The notes under the pieces: generated by a model
Told to the model about the DNA's origin: nothing
Database searches by the model: none
Seen by the model: only the letters and a program-made list of their open reading frames with translations
Origin: Halogeometricum sp. S3BR5-2
GTDB taxonomy: Archaea; Halobacteriota; Halobacteria; Halobacteriales; Haloferacaceae
Reading direction: 5' to 3'
DNA length: 64,000 nt
Assembly (NCBI RefSeq): GCF_031624635.1
Contig: NZ_JAMQOQ010000001.1
Coordinates: 62,001 to 126,000, forward strand
Shown here: piece by piece, positions 58,612 through 64,000 of the stretch
Layout: the number at the start of each line of letters is the position of its first letter
Position numbering within the stretch: position 1 is the first letter of the stretch
Translations under genes and position numbers: made by a program

Positions 58612-59235
58612 TCAGGCGATGTCGCGGCTGGTGTCGACGGCCACCTGCTCGCTGAGGCGGAGTTTGATGGTCTCCTCCGGGGCGCGGCCGCCGCGGAACT
58701 TCGGGACGGCCAAGCGATTCTCTATCTCCGCGCCGTCGACGGCCGTCCGCAGGTCGAACACCACGTCGGCCATGTGTTCGGTGTACCGTCGGTTCGTCGG
58801 CGCGTCCCCCTTCATCCCGTGGAGGACGGCGAGGCCGCCGGTATTCACCATGTGCGTCTGGAGACCGTTCAGGAACGCCCGGTACCGAACGGGGTCGGCC
58901 GCCTCCAACACGTCCACCACGTCCACGATGAGGTTCGCGCCCTCCGGCAGGTCGCGGACGAGTTTGTTCGCCGCGTCGAGGGGCGCCTCCGCGCCCACGT
59001 CGCGGACGGTGGGCGACCCGACGCGCGTTCGCGTGCGCGAGATGGCGTCTTCGACCGCCTGATCCGAGCGGACGGTCGTCAGATACAGCGTCCCGCGGAC
59101 GGCGGTGAGTTCGTAGAGGAACAGTTCGGACTGACTGGCCGGGTCGGCCAACAGGGCGACGATGCTCCCCGCCGGGATGCCGCCGCCGAGTTCGCGGTCG
59201 AGGACCGTGATACCGGTCGTCAGTCGGTCGGACAC
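58612..59235 (-). CDS. RAD55/KaiC-like protein with a degenerate P-loop
   Basis: A 207-residue RecA-fold protein (TTGITVLDRELGGGIPAGSIVALLADPASQSELFLYEL...). Where RecA-like ATPases have GDPGSGKS, residues 30-37 here are ADPASQSE: the two glycines and the catalytic lysine are lost, so ordinary ATP binding is unlikely. A Walker-B-like segment LIVDVVDVLEAAD and the β-strand pattern remain. Haloarchaeal proteins of this type act in archaellum, circadian-like or recombination regulation; the role here is unknown. A MinD-like ATPase gene on the same strand lies 21 bp upstream. Confidence 0.8.
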   Translation of the reverse strand: MSDRLTTGITVLDRELGGGIPAGSIVALLADPASQSELFLYELTAVRGTLYLTTVRSDQAVEDAISRTRTRVGSPTVRDVGAEAPLDAANKLVRDLPEGANLIVDVVDVLEAADPVRYRAFLNGLQTHMVNTGGLAVLHGMKGDAPTNRRYTEHMADVVFDLRTAVDGAEIENRLAVPKFRGGRAPEETIKLRLSEQVAVDTSRDIA

Positions 59236-59256
59236 GACACGTATACAGACAGTCAG

Positions 59257-59955
59257 CTATATTATGTCTTTGTGATGCTGTAGACTGACTGCCACGTCTC
59301 GGTACGCGCTCCCGACGCGCGCGTCGTCCAGCACGGGCGGGTCGACGGGGGGGACGACGCCGAGAAGGGGACACCCGAGCAGCGACTCGACGCTCGCCGG
59401 CGACAGCCGCGAGCGGGTGAGGACGGCGCCGACGACGGGCGTTCCCAGCGCTCGGGCCGTCGCCCCCGTCTTCGCCGCGTCGCGCAGGGAGGGGGCGCAC
59501 GCGGACGCGACGAGGAGGACGCCGTCCGCCGCGCGTACGGGCGCGGCGGCGTCCGGCCCCGCGCCGGCGGGACAGTCGACCAGCACCGTTCCCGCGTCCG
59601 GCGCGGCCTCGCGGACTCGGTCGAGGCGCGCGGTCGTTCCGTCGTCCGTCCGCCCTCCTCCGGCCGTTCGTCTCGCTTCGCCCGACGCCGCCGGTGCCGG
59701 ACAGACTCTCACCCCGTCGTGGTCGGGGTGGCGGTGACCGAGGGAGTTCGGGTTCCAGTTCGGGTCGGGATTCCGATTCGGGTCCGAGTCGGCATCCGGC
59801 GCGGGCGGGTCGCGCGGGACGCCCGCCATCGCGTGGAGGTTCGGCATGTCGGCGTCGGCGTCGACGACGAGGGTCGGACCGTCGAGGGCGACGGCCAACC
59901 CGAGCGCCGTCGTGGTCTTGCCGCATCCGCCCTTGCCGCCGGCTATCGCGAGCAT
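59257..59955 (-). CDS. MinD/ParA-family ATPase
   Basis: Deviant Walker A motif K-G-G-C-G-K-T-T at about residues 8-15, then VVDADADMPNLHAM (Walker A' / switch I), VLVDCPAGAGPDA (Walker B/switch II) and VGAVLTRSRLSPASVESLLGCPLLGVVP near the C-terminus. A 70-residue insertion (residues about 50-115) is rich in Asp, Asn, Pro and Gly with short NP repeats and no predicted structure. No membrane-targeting helix is seen at the end. It sits just upstream of the P-loop-less RAD55-like gene on the same strand, suggesting a pair. MinD-like ATPases position other proteins at the membrane. Confidence 0.85.
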   Translation of the reverse strand: MLAIAGGKGGCGKTTTALGLAVALDGPTLVVDADADMPNLHAMAGVPRDPPAPDADSDPNRNPDPNWNPNSLGHRHPDHDGVRVCPAPAASGEARRTAGGGRTDDGTTARLDRVREAAPDAGTVLVDCPAGAGPDAAAPVRAADGVLLVASACAPSLRDAAKTGATARALGTPVVGAVLTRSRLSPASVESLLGCPLLGVVPPVDPPVLDDARVGSAYRDVAVSLQHHKDII

Positions 59956-60008
59956 GGGGCGACTGGCCGCCTCATCGGAGAAAAAGTCGCGGGTCCGGTC
60001 TCCCCCGC

Positions 60009-60383
60009 TCAGTCCTGACAGCAGCCGCCGGCCTCGCCGCCGAAGTCGACGGCGAGGGGGTCGGAGATGGCCTTGTTGACCGCTTCGAGCCGCTCCTGAA
60101 GCGTCTCTTGGGCCTCCAGGTACGTCGCCATCTTGTCCTTCGAGTGCAGTTCGCGCTGCGCCGTCTGGACCTCCTCCAGGCCCTCCTGCGTCGCCTCGCC
60201 TCGCTGTCGGGCGAGCATGAACTCCTCGCGGCGCTGCTGGAACTCGCGTATCTCCGCCTGCAGTTCCTCGTCGTTCTCGACGGCTTCCTTCGCCTCCTCG
60301 AACGCCTCGTACTCCGGCGTCCCCGCGATGGCGTCGCCGAGTTCGCGCCCCATGTCTTCGAGTCGCTCGGTCTGGATGCTCAT
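60009..60383 (-). CDS. YlbF/YmcA-family protein (124 aa)
   Basis: A long, mostly helical protein: MSIQTERLEDMGRELGDAIAGTPEYEAFEEAKEAVENDEELQAEIREFQQRREEFMLARQRGEATQEGLEEVQTAQRELHSKDKMATYLEAQETLQERLEAVN. It matches the YlbF family of bacterial regulators of RNase Y and competence/biofilm; haloarchaeal members are uncharacterised. The C-terminus GGEAGGCCQD has paired cysteines that could bind iron-sulfur or zinc. The ATG at 60383 starts the conserved region. Confidence 0.85.
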   Translation of the reverse strand: MSIQTERLEDMGRELGDAIAGTPEYEAFEEAKEAVENDEELQAEIREFQQRREEFMLARQRGEATQEGLEEVQTAQRELHSKDKMATYLEAQETLQERLEAVNKAISDPLAVDFGGEAGGCCQD

Positions 60384-60518
60384 ACTTCGAGTTGGAAGTC
60401 GATTCGTTTGAACCTGCCGGAGGCGGCGGTGGTCGGCCGCCGTCCCCCGTCCCGCCGCGCTTCCCGCCGGACTCCCGAAGGGGAAAGAACCGTCACCGCT
60501 CGAGTGGTACGGTATCGT

Positions 60519-62009
60519 ATGCCGGTCGTCACGTCCGACGAGTTCGCCCGGTGGCTCCGCCGACTCGACGGGGACGCGCTGACGGCGTTCGTCGCCGACC
60601 TGTACGCCGCCCGGGGGGAGTCGGTCGCCGTCCGCGACGACGGGGCGGTCGTCCTCCGCGACGGCGGCAGAGTGTTCTCGCCCGTCCCCGGACGGCGACG
60701 GCTCCGCCGACCGAGCGTCGCGGCCGACGCCGACGCCGTGGTCGCGGCGAGACCCACGTCCGCGCTTCTGCGCCGCGCCGCGCGGGCGGACGCCTCCGTC
60801 GTCGGCCCCGCGGAACTTCGCGACCTGGCGCTGTACGGCCTCGACCGCCGGGACGCCGAGCGCCTCTTCCGGAAGCACTTCGACGCCTCGCCCGTCGTCG
60901 ACGCGCCGAACCCGGACGAGTCGTCCGGCCGCCGGGCCGCGCTCGGGCGGGTCGGGGACTCCCTCGGGATGGGCGTCGCCGCCGTCGTCCTCGCCGCGCT
61001 CGTCGTCGCGGCGCTATTCGGCCCGTTCGGTCTCGCGCTCCCCCCGACGGACGGCGCCGCGGGGTCGACGTCGGGTTCGGGCGGGGGCGCCGAACCCACC
61101 GCCCGGACCGAGAGCGAGTCGTTCCCGCCGGGTATCGGCCCGACGGGCGTGACGGATCCCGAAGGGCTCGCGGCCGCCCACGCCGACGCCGCCGTCGACC
61201 GGTCCTACCGCCTCGTCGTTCGCGCCTCGGGCACCGAGACGTGGGACGGAGACGTCTGGACCGACGTTCGACGGCGGGCCGCCGTCGCGGGGCCGCTGAC
61301 GTACCGGTACGCCGTCGTCGGGTCCCTCCGCGACGGCGACGACGGAGCGACGGCGGACGGAAGCCTCGTCCGGTACGCCGCGTACGCGGACGGGCGGTAC
61401 ACGTACGTCCGAAACAACCCCGAAGGGGAAGAAGAGCGGTTCCGGCGCTATCCGGCCCGCCTCGACGAGGGCGGCCACGGCGTCATCGAGCGGGGGGCCG
61501 CCGTGGCCGTCGCGCGCTACCTGAACGCGACGCGGACGTCGGTCGCGCGCGAGGCGGAGTCGTCTCGGCTCCGCGTCGTCGCCACCGGCGTTCCGGAAGC
61601 GGTCGACGACCCGGCGAGCGTCGACGACTACCGCGCTGAGGCCCGGGTCGCCCCCGACGGCTTCGTGGAGACGCTGGTCGTCTCCTACAACCGGACCGAC
61701 GGCGGAGAGGCACGGCGGGTGACGTACCGACTGACGTACGACGACGTCGGCGCCGTCGACGTCTCCCCGCCGGCGTGGTACGAGCGCGCCCGGACGGAGA
61801 CGCGGCCCGACTCACCCCCGCCGATGTCGACGCCGGACCGGATGCCGCCGGGCGGGCGCGCGACGGGAAGCGAGTCGTCCGCCGACGCGACGGCGGCCTG
61901 CCGCGCGAACCCGACCGGCGACGACTCCGCCGACGGGTCCGCGCCGTCGCCGGCCGTGGCGACCGAGAGCCCGTCGCACAGCCTCGTAACGGCCGAACCG
62001 ACGTGTTAG
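60519..62009 (+). CDS. Membrane-anchored haloarchaeal protein with secreted C-terminal domain (496 aa)
   Basis: A cytoplasmic N-terminal region of about 145 residues (TSDEFARWLRRLDGDALTAFVADLYAARGESV..., an alpha/beta restriction-like/PIN-like or DUF2437-like module), one membrane helix (residues about 152-172, MGVAAVVLAALVVAALFGPFGLAL), a Ser/Gly/Thr linker and an outer domain of beta-strands (DRSYRLVVRASGTETWDGDVWTDVRRRAAVAGPLTYRYAVVGSL ... RVTYRLTYDDVGAVDVSPPAWYERA). Similar architecture occurs in haloarchaeal proteins with a REase_AHJR-like N-terminus and lipoprotein-like outer part. No enzyme function assigned. The gene is followed 48 bp later by dph2. Confidence 0.65.
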   Translation: MPVVTSDEFARWLRRLDGDALTAFVADLYAARGESVAVRDDGAVVLRDGGRVFSPVPGRRRLRRPSVAADADAVVAARPTSALLRRAARADASVVGPAELRDLALYGLDRRDAERLFRKHFDASPVVDAPNPDESSGRRAALGRVGDSLGMGVAAVVLAALVVAALFGPFGLALPPTDGAAGSTSGSGGGAEPTARTESESFPPGIGPTGVTDPEGLAAAHADAAVDRSYRLVVRASGTETWDGDVWTDVRRRAAVAGPLTYRYAVVGSLRDGDDGATADGSLVRYAAYADGRYTYVRNNPEGEEERFRRYPARLDEGGHGVIERGAAVAVARYLNATRTSVAREAESSRLRVVATGVPEAVDDPASVDDYRAEARVAPDGFVETLVVSYNRTDGGEARRVTYRLTYDDVGAVDVSPPAWYERARTETRPDSPPPMSTPDRMPPGGRATGSESSADATAACRANPTGDDSADGSAPSPAVATESPSHSLVTAEPTC

Positions 62010-62057
62010 GGGGAGGAACCGCCGACGTTATCCCTCCCGACTGGCAAGAGAGGTGCA

Positions 62058-63092
62058 ATGAGCCAAGACGCGACCTCGGAGGGGGACCTCAGAAACACCG
62101 GGATGTCCCTGCGGCACGACCGGGAGTGGGACTACGAACTCGAACGCATCGTCGAGGAGGTCGAAGAGCGCGGCGCGAGCCGCGTCGGCCTCCAGTTCCC
62201 CGAGGGCCTGAAGCGCCGCGGTCCGGCCGTCGCCGACGACCTGCGCGAACTGTGCGGCGACGACGTGACGTTCATGCTGTCGGGGCAGCCCTGTTACGGC
62301 GCCTGCGACCTCGACACCTACCTGATGCGCCGGACGGACGTGTTCGTCCACTTCGGCCACTCGCCGATGAAGCAGTCGGACAAGATCATCTACGTCCCGC
62401 TGTTCTCGAACGTCGACCCGATGCCCATCCTGGAGGACTCCCTCGAGGAACTCGACGGCGAGGAGGTCGGCCTCGTGACGACGGCCCAGCACATGAACCG
62501 CTTCGAGGACATGTGCGATTGGCTCGAAGAGCGCGGCTACGACGTCCACACCCGCCGCGGCGACGACCGACTCTCCCACGAGGGGCAGGTGCTCGGCTGC
62601 AACTACGCCTCCGCCGACATCGACGCCGACCAGGTGCTGTACGTCGGCGGCGGGAAGTTCCACCCGCTCGGTCTGGCGATGGAACACCCCGAGAAGAAGG
62701 TGGTCATCGCCGACCCCGTCAACAACGTCGTGAAGATAGCCGACACGGAGCAGTTCATGAAGCAGCGCTACGCCTCCGTCCACAAGGCGATGGACGCCGA
62801 GAAGTGGGGCGTCATCTTCTGTACGAAGATCGGACAGGGTCGCATGGAGATAGCCGAGAAGATACTCGAGGACAACCCGAACGCCTACCTCATCACGATG
62901 GACGAGGTGACGCCCGATAGACTGCGAAACTTCGACATGGACGCGTTCGTCAACACCGGGTGCCCGCGCATCACCACCGACGACGGCCCGCGCTTCCACA
63001 AGCCGATGCTGACGCCCGGCGAGTACCGAATCGCCGTCGGCGACAAACCACTCGACTCCTTGGAGTTCGACACGTTCCACGGGACGTGGTGA
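62058..63092 (+). CDS. dph2: Diphthamide synthase subunit Dph2
   Basis: Transfers the 3-amino-3-carboxypropyl group of AdoMet to a histidine of elongation factor 2, using a [4Fe-4S] cluster in a non-classical radical mechanism. The three cluster cysteines are C83 (QPCYGACDLD), C181 (VLGCNYASAD) and C302 (VNTGCPRITTDD), as in archaeal Dph2. The 344-residue length is usual and the three-domain pattern is kept. AdoMet is provided by Mat (47411). The gene begins 48 bp after its neighbour. Confidence 0.94.
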   Translation: MSQDATSEGDLRNTGMSLRHDREWDYELERIVEEVEERGASRVGLQFPEGLKRRGPAVADDLRELCGDDVTFMLSGQPCYGACDLDTYLMRRTDVFVHFGHSPMKQSDKIIYVPLFSNVDPMPILEDSLEELDGEEVGLVTTAQHMNRFEDMCDWLEERGYDVHTRRGDDRLSHEGQVLGCNYASADIDADQVLYVGGGKFHPLGLAMEHPEKKVVIADPVNNVVKIADTEQFMKQRYASVHKAMDAEKWGVIFCTKIGQGRMEIAEKILEDNPNAYLITMDEVTPDRLRNFDMDAFVNTGCPRITTDDGPRFHKPMLTPGEYRIAVGDKPLDSLEFDTFHGTW

Positions 63093-63171
63093 GGTAGCCC
63101 TCCCGCCCGGGACTCTCTTCTCCACAAGGATTTTATCCGATTCGCGCTCTCTCCGGCCGTTCCCTCCACAC

Positions 63172-63341
63172 GTGTCAACGAAACGCCGTTCGTAGCGTCC
63201 GCGTTCGCCCTCCTCGTCGGCGCCGTCGTCGTCTCCGCGCTCTCGGTGATTCCCGTCGTCGGCGACCTGACCAACTTCGTCCTCGGAACCGTCGGGACGG
63301 GCGCCGTCGCGTCGCGGTTCTGGGAGAATCGGAAGGAATGA
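63172..63341 (+). pseudogene. Small two-span membrane protein gene, apparently frameshifted at its start
   Basis: From 63177 an open frame reads NETPFVASAFALLVGAVVVS, then ALSVIPVVGDLTNFVLGTVGTG and ends RFWENRKE at 63341. No start codon is in that frame. A GTG at 63172 lies at the right distance (about 35-40 nt) after a TTTTATCC box but is one base out of frame; a single added base after GTGTC would give MSNETPF and a 55-residue membrane protein. Either a deletion has killed the gene or one base is missing in the assembly. Confidence 0.45.
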
Positions 63342-63363
63342 CGGGCACCACCGTACGGTGGTA

Positions 63364-63810
63364 CTAGACACCTAACTCGTCTTCGACGTACCGAACCGCC
63401 TCCTCGGGCGTCTCACAGGCCTCCACGCCCGGAACATCGTGGGTGCCTAACCCCGCGATGGGCCGGTCGAACACGAGCGAGAAACCCACCTCCGAGAGCG
63501 TCCCGCCCGCGCCGTCGATAGCTATCACGCCGTCGCCGTTCATCACGACGAGGCCGTTGCGCGCGTGGCCGAGACCGGTGGCGACGGCGATATCTACGTA
63601 GTCGTTCGCGTCCGCGCGTCGCTCCGTGGGGAGGATTCCGACGGTGTCGCCGCCGGCCTCCTTCGCGCCGCGGCAGGCCGCCTCCATCACGCCGCCGAGG
63701 CCGCCGCAGACGACGGTGTGACCGCGCTGGGCGACGATACGGCCGGCGGCGACGGCCGTCTCGCGGGCCTCTTCGCCGACCGTGCCGCCGCCGATGATGC
63801 TGATTCGCAT
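63364..63810 (-). CDS. TIGR00725-family protein, LOG-like Rossmann fold (148 aa)
   Basis: A compact nucleotide-binding fold: ISIIGGGTVGEEARETAVAAGRIVAQRGHTVVCGGLGGVMEAACRGAKEAGGDTVGILP and, at residues about 100-110, the PGGxGTxxE-like IDGAGGTLSEVGFSL. TIGR00725 is related to LOG/lysine-decarboxylase-like phosphoribohydrolases; most members lack proven activity. The start ATG at 63810 follows an ordinary upstream region. It is tail-to-tail with the small membrane gene. Confidence 0.88.
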   Translation of the reverse strand: MRISIIGGGTVGEEARETAVAAGRIVAQRGHTVVCGGLGGVMEAACRGAKEAGGDTVGILPTERRADANDYVDIAVATGLGHARNGLVVMNGDGVIAIDGAGGTLSEVGFSLVFDRPIAGLGTHDVPGVEACETPEEAVRYVEDELGV

Positions 63811-63927
63811 ATCGGTTCGTCAGCGCCGCGGCTGGTACGTGTTTCGTCCGAAAACGGACCGAGAGAACGGTCGTCGTTGAGGGCGGGCGATTCGGTTGCG
63901 GGGGGACGGACGGCGCGCCGCGCGGGT

Positions 63928-64000
63928 TCAGTCCAGGTCGGAAGCCGGCGGTTCCGGCTCCCACTGTCCGAGCAGGCGCATCGTCTCGTCCATCTGCGAG
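63928..64000 (-). CDS. C-terminal end of an incomplete gene
   Basis: A minus-strand frame enters from the right edge and ends at 63928. The visible residues are SQMDETMRLLGQWEPEPPAS followed by DLD and a stop. Too short to assign; acidic and Pro-rich like many haloarchaeal C-termini. Confidence 0.5.
   Translation of the reverse strand, partial: SQMDETMRLLGQWEPEPPASDLD

Noticed and set aside
1-64000. CRISPR arrays, insertion sequences and ribosomal RNA genes
   Set aside because: No regularly spaced repeat, transposase motif or rRNA sequence was found on either strand.

Overview
The window is chromosomal DNA from a halophilic archaeon (class Halobacteria). The signs are high GC outside one segment, very acidic proteins (Asp/Glu-rich, Lys-poor), frequent GTG starts in ATGA/GTGA overlaps, TATA boxes 23-30 nt upstream of start codons (leaderless transcripts), and lineage-typical genes: NOP5/fibrillarin, diphthamide synthase Dph2, archaeal CoaD and MAT, the diadenylate cyclase DacZ and a TFB-like cyclin protein. 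The genus cannot be read from the sequence; a Haloferax/Halogeometricum-like relative is a guess.

Layout. (1) 1-2.5 kb: small zinc-ribbon proteins and a Tat-exported GH68 levansucrase. (2) 2.7-5.4 kb: a CopB-type (CPH) copper ATPase beside a decayed copper-chaperone gene. (3) 5.7-12.5 kb: a sulfur-handling cluster with a SHOCT membrane protein, TrmB-like regulator, TauE/SafE exporter, split YeeE/YedE transporter and rhodanese-persulfide dioxygenase fusion on the minus strand, and TusA, DsrE-like, DUF302 and DUF2270 genes on the plus strand. A recurring TTGT...CAA / TATTGTG motif lies upstream of several of these units. (4) 12.5-18.8 kb: ferritin-like/VIT1 iron transporter, NOP5-FlpA operon, glutamate-cysteine ligase, CoaD, a TFB-like protein and an intact tRNA-Leu(UAG).

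(5) 18.87-28.95 kb: a roughly 10-kb integrated element in the 3' end of the tRNA-Leu gene, with a tyrosine recombinase beside the tRNA. It carries a frameshifted zinc-finger gene, a 1.4-kb AT-richer stretch with repeats and G-runs, a 1303-residue type IIG-like restriction-methylation protein, a membrane DUF3267 zincin and a GmrSD-like DUF262/DUF1524 protein. A displaced tRNA-Leu fragment marks the right end, and a second, shorter one 89 bp further on suggests repeated integration. This is the most accessory part of the window and a plausible small defence island.

(6) 29-49 kb: DacZ coupled to an MscS channel, a histidine kinase, PurD, a PQQ-repeat lipoprotein, a DUF255 thioredoxin-fold protein, LtrA, cysteine synthase, ThiI, polyphosphate kinase 1, MAT and a CYTH protein. 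(7) 49.4-54 kb: an aa3-type terminal oxidase operon with subunits I and III fused. (8) 54-64 kb: a zinc-finger/membrane-protein operon, a long FKBP, a RAD55-like protein with a lost P-loop next to a MinD-like ATPase, a YlbF-family protein, Dph2, a possibly frameshifted small membrane protein and a TIGR00725 (LOG-like) protein.

Three small genes appear broken by single-base deletions (about 5.3, 20.4 and 63.2 kb). Each could be real decay or a base-call error.
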